Notes under the pieces: model-generated
What the model was told of the DNA's origin: nothing
The model's input: the letters and a program-made list of their open reading frames with translations, nothing else
Databases searched by the model: none
Position numbers and translations under genes: made by a program
Assembly (NCBI RefSeq): GCF_003668635.1
Contig: NZ_RCWH01000005.1
Span: 186,001 to 250,000, forward strand
From: Planomicrobium sp. Y74
GTDB lineage: Bacteria; Bacillota; Bacilli; Bacillales_A; Planococcaceae
Direction of reading: 5' to 3'
DNA: 64,000 nt
Part shown: positions 1-7,795 of the stretch, one piece after another
Position numbering within the stretch: the stretch's first letter is position 1
Layout: each line of letters starts with the position of its first letter

Positions 1-1
1 A

Positions 2-535
2 TCGCATTCAGCAGAATTGTTTTTTGACAATATGGAAGTGCCGGTTGAAAATGTGCTGGGTGAAGAAGGACAAGGTTATGTCAACGCCTTAAAAATATTG
101 GCCAATGGCCGTGCGGGACTTGCAGCCAGAAACCTGGGTTCATCAGAACGTCTATTAGAACACTGCATGGACTACTCTTTCGAAAGAGAGCAGTTCGGGA
201 AACCGATTTTTGAAAACCAGGCAATCCAGCATATGCTGGCAGAAATCAGCTTGCAAATCGAAGTCTTACGCGCTATGACGTACCGTGTAGCTTGGATGAC
301 AGATGATAAACAGCGTGTTATCAAAGAAGCGGCCATTGCGAAATTATACGGTTCGGATGTCTATAATCGCGTTGCAGACTTGGCGGTTCAAATTCATGCT
401 GGAATTGGTTATATGAAAGATTATCCAATTGAGCGTTATTATCGCGATGCACGCATCACAAAAATTTACGAAGGAACCTCAGAGATTCAAAAAAACATTA
501 TTGCTGCGCAGTTGAAAAAAGAATACAAAAAATGA
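2..535 (+). CDS. Acyl-CoA dehydrogenase, C-terminal part (5' end outside window)
   Basis: The open frame runs in from before base 1, so only about the last 177 codons are present. The visible part is the C-terminal helical domain of an acyl-CoA dehydrogenase, the flavoenzyme of the first step of beta-oxidation. Typical signatures are the stretch around GEEGQGY, the FGKPI segment (YSFEREQFGKPI), the AAIAKLYGSD helix and the closing IYEGTSEIQK motif before the stop. The TTG at 17 is internal, not a start. The gene is followed after 16 bp by a thiolase, consistent with a fatty-acid or branched-chain acyl catabolic operon. The substrate chain length cannot be told from this fragment. Confidence 0.93.
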   Translation, partial: SHSAELFFDNMEVPVENVLGEEGQGYVNALKILANGRAGLAARNLGSSERLLEHCMDYSFEREQFGKPIFENQAIQHMLAEISLQIEVLRAMTYRVAWMTDDKQRVIKEAAIAKLYGSDVYNRVADLAVQIHAGIGYMKDYPIERYYRDARITKIYEGTSEIQKNIIAAQLKKEYKK

Positions 536-551
536 ATTGGAGTGAAACAAT

Positions 552-1745
552 TTGAATAACCCAGTAATCGTAGAGTCGGTAAGAACAGCAATCGGTAAAA
601 TGGGAGGAACATTGAAAGACGAACTCGTTGATTTTTTAGGAGCAAAAGTGATTAATGAAGTCTTGACAAGAGGGGATTTCGACAAAAGTCTTGTAGACGA
701 AGTGATTATGGGGCAAGCGAAGCAAAGTTCTGATTCTTCCAATCTTGCCCGTTTAGCCCTTTTACGGGCGGAATTGCCAGTGGAAGTGACAGGCTATACT
801 GTGCACCGTCAATGCGGTTCGGGATTGCAGGCGATCAATAATGCAGATCAACAAATCCGGCTTGGTTTGTCTGAAATAATCGTAGCCGGCGGCGCAGAAA
901 GTATGAGTACAGCGCCTTATTACCTGAGAAATGCAAGGTACGGCTATGGAGCGGGGAATGGCATGCTGGTAGACCCAAATACCGAAAGCCAGCCGCATTC
1001 GCAGCCGATGGAAGTATATGGCGACTTAACAATGGGTATGACGGCAGAAAACCTGGCGGATCAATACAATATCAGTCGGACTGAACAAGATGAATATGCT
1101 TTCAGGAGTCAGGAGCTTGCCGAAAAAGCGATTAATGAAGGTCACTTTAGAAAGGAAATTGTTCCGTATGAGTTGAAAACAAAAAAAGGGATTGCCGTCT
1201 TTGATACCGATGAACATCCCAGAAAAACACCGCTTGAAAAGCTAGGCAACTTAAAAGCGGTCTTCAAAGAAGGCGGTTCTGTCACAGCTGGAAATGCAAG
1301 CGGACGAAATGATGCTGCATCTGCTGTACTAATGATGAGCGATAAAAAAGCTCTGGAACACGGGTTAACACCAAAAGCACGCATCATTGCACAGGCAGTA
1401 GCGGGAGTTTCTCCGGAAATTATGGGGATTGGGCCGGTCCCGTCTACACTTAAGGCATTAAAAATGGCAGGTTTGACTTTAAATGATATTGGGCTTGTCG
1501 AATTGAATGAAGCTTTTGCAGCACAGACACTGGCTGTTATTAAAGGGCTGAATCTGGATATTGATCGCGTCAATGTGAATGGCGGGGCTATTGCCCTTGG
1601 TCATCCAATTGGAGCAACTGGCAGCATTTTAATGACAAAGCTTCTCCATAATATGGAACGCAGTGGCGAAAAATATGGAATTGTTACACTTTGTATGGGT
1701 GGTGGACAAGGTATCACGACGATTGTAGAAAACCTTCAAGTATAA
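552..1745 (+). CDS. Acetyl-CoA C-acetyltransferase (thiolase)
   Basis: A 397-residue thiolase, full length for the family, that would cleave 3-ketoacyl-CoA or condense two acetyl-CoA. Visible signatures are the nucleophile Cys88 in HRQCGSG, the NGGAIALGHPIGATG block with the catalytic His at about 350, and the C-terminal CMGGGQG with the second catalytic Cys. The start is TTG at 552, preceded by GGAGTG at a good distance. It sits 16 bp after the acyl-CoA dehydrogenase and 34 bp before the dehydrogenase at 1780, and the three are probably co-transcribed. Degradative versus biosynthetic thiolase is not decided by sequence; the neighbours favour degradation. Confidence 0.95.
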   Translation: MNNPVIVESVRTAIGKMGGTLKDELVDFLGAKVINEVLTRGDFDKSLVDEVIMGQAKQSSDSSNLARLALLRAELPVEVTGYTVHRQCGSGLQAINNADQQIRLGLSEIIVAGGAESMSTAPYYLRNARYGYGAGNGMLVDPNTESQPHSQPMEVYGDLTMGMTAENLADQYNISRTEQDEYAFRSQELAEKAINEGHFRKEIVPYELKTKKGIAVFDTDEHPRKTPLEKLGNLKAVFKEGGSVTAGNASGRNDAASAVLMMSDKKALEHGLTPKARIIAQAVAGVSPEIMGIGPVPSTLKALKMAGLTLNDIGLVELNEAFAAQTLAVIKGLNLDIDRVNVNGGAIALGHPIGATGSILMTKLLHNMERSGEKYGIVTLCMGGGQGITTIVENLQV

Positions 1746-1779
1746 AGCTGTAATAACATATGGGAAAAGAGGGAATGCT

Positions 1780-2838
1780 TTGAATATTTACAAAATCGCG
1801 CTAATTCCTGGAGACGGTGTTGGTCCTGAAGTGATCGATGAAGGCGTTAAAGTATTAGAAACAGTATCTGAACTGGATGGCACATTCCGTTTCGAGTTTA
1901 CGCGTTTTCCATGGGGCTGTGAATTCTACAGCGAACATGGGAAAATGATGGACGATGATGGCATGGAGCAGCTGAGCAAATTCGACGCGATTTATTTGGG
2001 TGCTGTCGGATTTCCTGGAGTACCTGACCATATTTCATTATGGGATTTACTGTTGAAGATTCGTAAAGGATTTGATCAATATATCAATCTCCGTCCAATT
2101 AAATTATTAAATGGAGCGCCTTGTCCTATAAAAGAAGATCCAGCTATCGATATGCTGGTCATCCGGGAAAACAGTGAAGGTGAATATGCAGGGGCAGGAG
2201 ATTGGTTGTTTAAGGATAAGCCTGAGGAAGTGGTTCTGCAGACGGGCGTCTTTTCCCGCAAAGGGACGGAACGTGTGATTCGCTATGCATACGAAGAAGC
2301 ACGAGCTTCCGGCAAAACTTTGACAAGCATCAGCAAAGGGAATGCTTTGAATTATTCAATGGTTTTTTGGGATCAAGTGTTTGAAGAAGTTGGAAAAGAA
2401 TATCCGGATGTAAAAACGGCCTCATATCTAGTTGATGCGGCCAGCATGTTTTTTGTGCTTGATCCAAAAAGGTTCGAGATTGTGGTCACGTCGAATCTGT
2501 TTGGTGATATCTTGACGGATTTAGGAGCGGCATTGACCGGTGGACTGGGATTGGCGGCAGGCGCTAATATCAATCCTGAAAAGATTTATCCATCCATGTT
2601 TGAACCGATCCATGGTTCGGCTCCGGATATTGCAGGACGTGAATTGGCGAATCCGTTGGCCGCAATCTGGTCAGCCAGCCAGATGCTGGATTTCTTTGGC
2701 CACGAAGCTTGGGGCCAGAGATTATTGAGCACAGTTGAAAGTTTAATGGTCGAGAAAAAAGTGCTTACACCGGATATGAAAGGCCAAGCTACAACAAAAG
2801 AGGTTGGCGATCAAATAGTAGAAATGCTACACAACTGA
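1780..2838 (+). CDS. D-malate / tartrate dehydrogenase family (isocitrate-isopropylmalate dehydrogenase superfamily)
   Basis: A 352-residue NAD-dependent beta-hydroxyacid oxidative decarboxylase. The N-terminus has the IPGDGVGPEV motif, followed by the LGAVGFPGVPDH and RKGFDQYINLRP segments and the VIRENSEGEY substrate loop typical of the tartrate/D-malate branch. The C-terminal half has NLFGDILTDLGAALTGGLG (metal and cofactor site) and FEPIHGSAPDIAG. The start is TTG at 1780 behind AAGAGGG. It follows the thiolase closely and precedes an IclR regulator, a class that often controls organic-acid catabolism. Isopropylmalate dehydrogenase (LeuB) is less likely because no other leu genes are nearby and the motifs match the YcsA/TtuC-like subgroup better. 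Confidence 0.85.
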   Translation: MNIYKIALIPGDGVGPEVIDEGVKVLETVSELDGTFRFEFTRFPWGCEFYSEHGKMMDDDGMEQLSKFDAIYLGAVGFPGVPDHISLWDLLLKIRKGFDQYINLRPIKLLNGAPCPIKEDPAIDMLVIRENSEGEYAGAGDWLFKDKPEEVVLQTGVFSRKGTERVIRYAYEEARASGKTLTSISKGNALNYSMVFWDQVFEEVGKEYPDVKTASYLVDAASMFFVLDPKRFEIVVTSNLFGDILTDLGAALTGGLGLAAGANINPEKIYPSMFEPIHGSAPDIAGRELANPLAAIWSASQMLDFFGHEAWGQRLLSTVESLMVEKKVLTPDMKGQATTKEVGDQIVEMLHN

Positions 2839-2871
2839 CTAGCAGTTTTGCTTGTTTTGTCGAATCCCTCC

Positions 2872-2897
2872 CTTCATTATAGTAAGGTATAATGAAG
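2872..2897. promoter_or_regulatory. Palindromic operator over the -10 box of the IclR gene
   Basis: CTTCATTATA and TATAATGAAG form a perfect 10-bp inverted repeat with a 6-nt spacer. The right arm contains a consensus TATAAT, so a protein bound here would occlude the promoter of the gene starting at 2930. IclR family members commonly bind such palindromes in their own promoters, so autoregulation is the natural inference. Confidence 0.6.
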
Positions 2898-2929
2898 TAC
2901 AACATTACTTTAGGGAGGCTTATTTAAAT

Positions 2930-3688
2930 ATGAACCAAAGTGTCATTAAAGCCCTTCAATTACTGGAATATTTCAAAGAGTATCCAGAACTTACTCTTGC
3001 TGAAATAGCCGAATTAGATAATATGCCGAAACCTACAGCTTATCGCTTAATTTCTTCATTGGAAGCAAGTGGATTTTTAGTGAAAACAAAGCATACAAAC
3101 CATGATGTTAAATATCATCTTGGTTTGAAGCTTTTGGAATTAGGCAGCTATGTAGCTGATCAATTGGATTATCGCAGAGTTGCTTTGCCCCATATGAAAG
3201 AATTGAGCGAGCAATTGAATGAAGCTGTTCATCTAGCAGTATTGGACGGGGAAGAAGCGATTTACGTCGAGAAAATTGAAAGCAAGAAACACATACGCTT
3301 ATACAGTAAAGTTGGAGGAAGAACGCCTCTTTACACAGGTTCAGGACCCAAACTATTATTTGCTTACTTGAATCCAGAAGTAATTGAAGAGATCCTCGAT
3401 AGAATCGATTTGAAGAAGGTCACGGAAAATACCATTACGGATAAAAAAATTTTAGCCAAAGAATTAGAGAAAATACGCCTGCAAGGCTACTCCCAAAGTA
3501 AGGCGGAATTTTATCCCGACACTGCAGGTTTTTCATTTCCAATCATGAATCACCATGGACAGGTCATTGCTGCTCTAGTAGTAAGTATACCTATCATAAA
3601 ATTTGACGAAGACACGGAAAAATTTATTATCGAAAAAATGCGGGAAACCTCTGAGAAAATTTCAAGAGATTTAGGGTATCGAGAATAG
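2930..3688 (+). CDS. IclR family transcriptional regulator
   Basis: Start chosen at ATG 2930, directly after GGGAGG, giving 252 residues; the frame opens earlier (2852) but that part has no ribosome site and overlaps the promoter palindrome. Residues 1-60 form the winged helix (YFKEYPELTLAEIAELDNMPKPTAYRLI), and the rest is the IclR effector-binding domain (VHLAVLDGEEAIYVEKIE, RTPLYTGSGPKLLFAY, SFPIMNHHGQVIAALVVS). The usual Cys of the GxxxxxACSGG-like site is not obvious (YTGSGPK instead). It probably controls the upstream acyl-CoA/dehydrogenase genes and itself; the effector is unknown. Confidence 0.9.
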   Translation: MNQSVIKALQLLEYFKEYPELTLAEIAELDNMPKPTAYRLISSLEASGFLVKTKHTNHDVKYHLGLKLLELGSYVADQLDYRRVALPHMKELSEQLNEAVHLAVLDGEEAIYVEKIESKKHIRLYSKVGGRTPLYTGSGPKLLFAYLNPEVIEEILDRIDLKKVTENTITDKKILAKELEKIRLQGYSQSKAEFYPDTAGFSFPIMNHHGQVIAALVVSIPIIKFDEDTEKFIIEKMRETSEKISRDLGYRE

Positions 3689-3791
3689 ATTGGAACTGGA
3701 GTGGGAGTAATTGTACATAGCCTATCGTCGTATTGATTACGGGGATATAGAATTAGTACTTCCTGCCAAAAAACAATTAGATAATTATATT

Positions 3792-3826
3792 AAACTGCCG
3801 TGAATTCTTTATTTACGGCAGTTTTT
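3792..3826 (+). terminator. Rho-independent terminator after the IclR gene
   Basis: AAACTGCCGT and ACGGCAGTTT pair around a 13-nt loop, followed by a T-run. A 30-codon TTG ORF at 3711 with a GGAGTGGGAG in front ends inside this stem; it is probably not a gene. Confidence 0.8.
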
Positions 3827-4032
3827 ATATATTTCTTAATAACTCATCACACTGCTCTTCAATAATGAATTTCCTTTTGTTGAACATAGTCATAAAAAAA
3901 ATCATCTTTCAACATTATTTTCTAGTGGAATTGTACGAGGTGCGTTAGTAGATCTCTACTAAATAAACGAATCAGTAGAAAAAACTTTTGTTGTTTCTTT
4001 TGAACCGATTGGGATTGGTTCTTGATATGCAA
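3827..4032. other. AT-rich intergenic region, nothing recognised
   Basis: About 200 bp of AT-rich sequence between two facing terminators. No ORF with a ribosome site and no repeat was recognised. Confidence 0.5.
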
Positions 4033-4064
4033 ATAAAAAACGGCAATGCCTAAGCATCACCGCC
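4033..4064 (-). terminator. Terminator of the endonuclease gene (minus strand)
   Basis: Read on the minus strand, CGGTGATGC and GCATTGCCG pair (two G-T wobbles) around TTAG, followed by TTTTTTATTT. It lies about 25 bp beyond the restored stop of the frameshifted nuclease gene. Confidence 0.65.
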
Positions 4065-4087
4065 TTCACTTCTATCTATAATTGGTT

Positions 4088-5046
4088 TTACTCCCCAACC
4101 ATACCATCACCATCACGGTCATCCATATACTGATACAGCCAATGGTCACTCGTGATCGGCATACTGAAACCTGCCGCTTTCGCTTCTGCGATCGTTACCT
4201 GGCCGTTGCCGTTTGCATCGACAGTGGAAACGTCACCACCTGAAGTTACAGGAGCTGACTCAGCAGGTGCACTTTCCGTCGCCGCACTGCCTGAATCCGA
4301 TGAACCGCTGCCTGTCAGGCCGAGGGATGCGTTGATTTCGTCAGGGTTTCCGTTGACGAATTCATCAACGACTTCGTTGCCCCGCCTGCATCACGGATTA
4401 CGTCTTCCATATAAGCCTGGTCACCGTGCCGGTTGAGCGTGCTTTCCTGCGGGGTGATATTATAGGCATTCGCCACGCCTCCCAGTGAATCGGCGATGAT
4501 ATGTCCTTCATCTAAAATGTCACTTTCGACGCCGGGAACTTTTGCCTCGTCGGAATAGTATCTGCCAGTCGACAGAACTGGTTCGCTGTTATCATCCTGT
4601 ACAATGATTTCAGCTGCGACGACGCGCACCAATTGGCCGTGTTCGTTTGTGAATGCCCAGTATTCACGGTCTCCGAAACCGATGTCAACGACGACATTGG
4701 CTTCACGGTGTCCGGACAAGTCCCCGCCATCCACTTCGATCAGTTCGTATCCTGCGAACAGTTCGTCTTGCTGCTTGGCTGCTGCTTCCGCTTCAGCTTT
4801 TTCTTTGGCTGCCAGTTCCTGTGCTTCTTTTTCTTTCGCAAGCTCTTCAGCCTTTGCTTTTTCTTCGGCTTCTTTCTCTGCAGCCAGACGAGCTTCTTCT
4901 TTCTTAGCACTTTCCTCAGTTTCAGCTGGTGTTTCTTCTTGTACAGCCGTTTCTACATCTGTCTCTGTTGATTCTTCTACGTCGGTGCAGCCAGCCATAA
5001 AGATGGCCAATAATAGTACGATTAAATAGTTCATTTTCTTTGTCAT
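4088..5046 (-). pseudogene. Secreted DNA/RNA non-specific endonuclease lipoprotein with C-terminal excalibur domain, frameshifted
   Basis: ATG at 5046 has AGGAG in front. The N-terminus is a lipoprotein signal (LLAIFMAGCT), then an Ala/Glu/Lys-rich linker of about 80 residues. The nuclease domain follows, with the metal/catalytic block DEGHIIADSLGG and NITPQ...NRHG, as in the DRGH-type non-specific endonucleases. After the codons for DAGG the frame runs to an early stop at 4315. In the next frame it continues without a stop to 4088, restoring EVVDEFVNGNPDEIN, a Ser/Ala linker, and a calcium-binding excalibur tail (DANGNGQ ... DDRDGDGMVGE). The break lies in a G4 run at about 4380-4383; one missing or two extra G explain it. 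This may be a real mutation or a homopolymer error. The intact protein would be a cell-surface nuclease. Confidence 0.85.
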
Positions 5047-5117
5047 TTCAGTGCTCCTCTATGAATATCGCTTTATAATTCTATGTTGCCGGGTTCCATA
5101 ACAAAATATAACACGAG

Positions 5118-5167
5118 ATGAAAGACAAATCCTAGGTATTAATAAAAATTTGTTTGGAAATATTTAG
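5118..5167 (+). repeat. Two-block 50-bp repeat, copy 1
   Basis: A 21-bp block starting ATGAAAGACAAATCC and a 19-bp block TTTGTTTGGAAATATTTAG are separated by 10 unrelated bases. The same two blocks with exactly the same spacing recur at 7396-7445. This copy lies 272 bp before the LTA-synthase-like gene and 72 bp before the divergent nuclease gene. Confidence 0.85.
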
Positions 5168-5439
5168 TTATACGCCTTGTTTCTGATGTATAGAAGCGAA
5201 AGCGAAACTTTTCATTTTCCCTTTCGTTTATCTATATTAGAGTTTCCAAATTTTGTTCGCTAAAATATTTCGGAATTACTCCGTAGCTTTTAGAGTTGCC
5301 TGTTATCCCGTTTCATTTACAATGAAAAGGGGCAAATATATCATAGATGGAACAACATAAATTAACTTCAGAATACATAAATTGAAAGTTGCCACTGTTC
5401 ATCAAAAAAAGACACAAAGTAAAGTTGAGCTGATTTAAA

Positions 5440-7299
5440 ATGAATCTCCAGAATGAAAGACTTAAAAACTTAACAGGCATCCAACTTACTTTACTGATCA
5501 CGGGCATCCTTTGGCTAAAGACGGTAATCGTCTGTTTGATAGGGTTTAACCTCAGCATCCAGTCCCTTTTTGACATTGTGCTGATCCTGACAAGTTCGAT
5601 CGGTGCACTGCTTTTAGTAATGGGCTTCAGTTTTTACTTTGGCGGAAAAGTGAAACCTGCCGTATTGTTCGGGCTGTCAGTTGTGGGGACAGCTATTCTT
5701 TATGGTGATCTTCTCTATTACCGGTTCTACAATGACTTTGTGACGGCACCCATTCTGTTTCAGTTCGATAACGTCGGCGGCTTAAGCGCCAGCACCGTCG
5801 AGTTGATGAGCCTTTGGGATGTTTTATTGTTCATCGATTTGTTTTTAATCGGCTGGTTTCTTTTTAAACAGAAGTTTGAGCTTACGATTCAAAAACAAAC
5901 GAAGAAGAAGTATATCGCATTTGGTGCAGCTTTATTGGTACTGACCATTGGCTTAGGGCTGGTGAAATCAGTCCATCTGTTTTCCGAATCCTATGACCGG
6001 GAACAGGTGGTCAAGTCCCTGGGCCCGCTGAATTATCATGTGTATGATCTTGCTGTTGGGATTAGCGCACCTTTGCAGCGCTTGACCACGACAGAAGCTG
6101 AAGCCGTTGCTTCCATCGAGTCTCTGCAGCATAAAGATCCTGGACGCACCGATTTGTATGGATTAGCGGAAGGCAAAAATATTGTCCTAATCAGTCTGGA
6201 ATCCACCCAGGACTTTGTAATCGGCCAAAAAGTGAACGGGGAAGAAGTGACACCCTTCCTGAATGATTTGATCGAAGAAAGCTTTTATTTCGATCAGGTC
6301 TACGATCAAACGGCACAAGGAAAAACGTCCGATGCGGAATTCATGATGGACACGAGCCTGTATCCGCTCGCAAGCGGTTCTGTGTTTGTCAGAAGACCGG
6401 AAAACACATTCCATAGTCTGCCGCATATATTAAAGGAAGAAAAAGATTATTACGCTGCCACATTCCATGGCAATGTGGACACGTTCTGGAACCGCAATGT
6501 CATGTACGAAACATTGGGCTACGACCGGTATTTCTCGAAAGAGGATTATAACGTTACCGAAGAGAATTCGGTCAATTACGGATTAAAGGACATTCCTTTC
6601 TTTACACAGTCAGCAGACTATATGAAGAATCTTCCGGAACCGTATTACGCGAAATTCCTCACCCTGACGAACCATTTTCCTTTCCTGCTGGATGAGGAAG
6701 ATCTGTTCATCGACGAGGCAACTACCGAGGAGGATGTCGTAAACCGCTATGTCACCACTGTCCGTTATTTGGACAAATCGCTCGAAACCTTTTTTGAAAA
6801 ATTAAAAGAAGAGGGCATGTACGAAGACACCGTATTTGTCCTGGTGGGTGACCATTACGGCATTTCCGAAAAATACGAAGCAGGCCTGAACGAGCTGTTG
6901 GGTGAAGAAGCCACCATAACCAATCAGATGCAGCATAAACAAGTGCCGCTGATCATCCATATTCCCGGCCAGCAAGGTGAGACCATCAGCACACCCGGCG
7001 GGCAAGTCGATATCCGCCCGACCCTTCTCCATCTGATGGGCATCAAGACCGAAAACCGCTACTCCTTCGGCCATAACCTGTTCACCCGGGACAGCGACCA
7101 CCCCGTCATTTTCCGGGACGGCAGTTTCATCTCGGACGACTATATTTACAAGGACAATGTCTGTTACGGCAAAGAAACCGGACAGGTGATCGACATCCGG
7201 CAATGTGAACCTTATATGGAAACCGTAAGGGAAGAGTTGAAGTTATCGGATAAGATTATTTTTGGGGATTTGTTGCGGTATATGGTTGGGGAAGAGTGA
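5440..7299 (+). CDS. LTA synthase family protein (membrane phosphoglycerol transferase, sulfatase fold)
   Basis: 619 residues, the usual length for LtaS/YfnI-type enzymes, which polymerise glycerol-phosphate from phosphatidylglycerol on the outer membrane face. Residues 1-170 hold five hydrophobic segments. The extracellular sulfatase-fold domain follows, with SLESTQDF, the nucleophile Thr296 in GKTSDAEF...SLYPL, HGNVDTFWNRN, and the metal-binding VLVGDHYGIS. The ATG at 5440 has only a weak purine-rich upstream region, and no better start is seen. It is monocistronic, with a terminator just after it. Both flanks carry the 50-bp two-block repeat. LTA synthase versus primase-type paralogue cannot be settled here. 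Confidence 0.93.
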   Translation: MNLQNERLKNLTGIQLTLLITGILWLKTVIVCLIGFNLSIQSLFDIVLILTSSIGALLLVMGFSFYFGGKVKPAVLFGLSVVGTAILYGDLLYYRFYNDFVTAPILFQFDNVGGLSASTVELMSLWDVLLFIDLFLIGWFLFKQKFELTIQKQTKKKYIAFGAALLVLTIGLGLVKSVHLFSESYDREQVVKSLGPLNYHVYDLAVGISAPLQRLTTTEAEAVASIESLQHKDPGRTDLYGLAEGKNIVLISLESTQDFVIGQKVNGEEVTPFLNDLIEESFYFDQVYDQTAQGKTSDAEFMMDTSLYPLASGSVFVRRPENTFHSLPHILKEEKDYYAATFHGNVDTFWNRNVMYETLGYDRYFSKEDYNVTEENSVNYGLKDIPFFTQSADYMKNLPEPYYAKFLTLTNHFPFLLDEEDLFIDEATTEEDVVNRYVTTVRYLDKSLETFFEKLKEEGMYEDTVFVLVGDHYGISEKYEAGLNELLGEEATITNQMQHKQVPLIIHIPGQQGETISTPGGQVDIRPTLLHLMGIKTENRYSFGHNLFTRDSDHPVIFRDGSFISDDYIYKDNVCYGKETGQVIDIRQCEPYMETVREELKLSDKIIFGDLLRYMVGEE

Positions 7300-7316
7300 A
7301 TAAAGATTGAAATGAG

Positions 7317-7355
7317 AAAAGACTGCCGGCTGTTTAGTAGCTAGGCAGTCTTTTT
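7317..7355 (+). terminator. Terminator of the LTA-synthase-like gene
   Basis: AAGACTGCC and GGCAGTCTT form a 9-bp stem followed by TTTTT. Confidence 0.85.
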
Positions 7356-7395
7356 GTTTGGGTTGATTCGTGATGCGGACTGGAATTAATGCGAA

Positions 7396-7445
7396 ATGAA
7401 AGACAAATCCTAGGTAATGATATTATTTTGTTTGGAAATATTTAG
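7396..7445 (+). repeat. Two-block 50-bp repeat, copy 2
   Basis: Same orientation, blocks and 10-nt spacing as the copy at 5118-5167; only the spacer differs. It lies 82 bp before the NUDIX remnant, so both copies lie upstream of plus-strand genes. Confidence 0.85.
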
Positions 7446-7526
7446 ATTCGTTAATTAATTTCCTGCTATAGCCGTTATAATAAAAGAAACTAAACTTATA
7501 TTGTCTATAAAGTATTGGAGGCCATC

Positions 7527-7714
7527 ATGAAGAAAAACACCCACGTAGTAGGAGCAGTCATCACCCTTAACGGGAAAATTCTTTGTGCACAACGAGGCCA
7601 CGAAAAAGCGTTGTCGGGTCTTTGGGAATTTTCTGGCGGGAAGGTCGACCCATTGATTAGCCGCAACAAGCATTGCAAAAGAAAATTCATGAAGAAATGC
7701 ATATAAAAATTTAA
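7527..7714 (+). pseudogene. Truncated NUDIX (MutT-like) hydrolase remnant
   Basis: ATG at 7527 with TTGGAGG in front opens a MutT-type N-terminus (VVGAVITLNGKILCAQRGHEKALSGLWEFSGGKVD). After the first half of the NUDIX box the frame breaks. In another frame, QQALQKKIHEEMHIKI, the second half of the box, is readable up to a TAA at 7712. A small deletion with frameshift inside the box plus loss of the C-terminal half makes this non-functional. The normal role would be 8-oxo-dGTP or related nucleotide clean-up. The remnant ends where the AT-rich defence island begins, so it probably marks the island's left edge. Confidence 0.8.
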
Positions 7715-7795
7715 TAGAGAGTTTGAAAAATCTGTTTTATTAAAGATATAATCCCATTTTTGTGCTATCAACTTAAATTTATAAGGGGAGTTTAA

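Noticed and set aside
3711..3803. 30-codon TTG ORF after the IclR gene
   Set aside because: Although GGAGTGGGAG precedes it, the stop lies in the terminator stem and the peptide shows no features.
4604..5029. Ser/Ala- and Phe/Leu-rich plus-strand ORFs opposite the endonuclease linker
   Set aside because: They are shadows of the low-complexity Ala/Glu/Lys linker on the minus strand.
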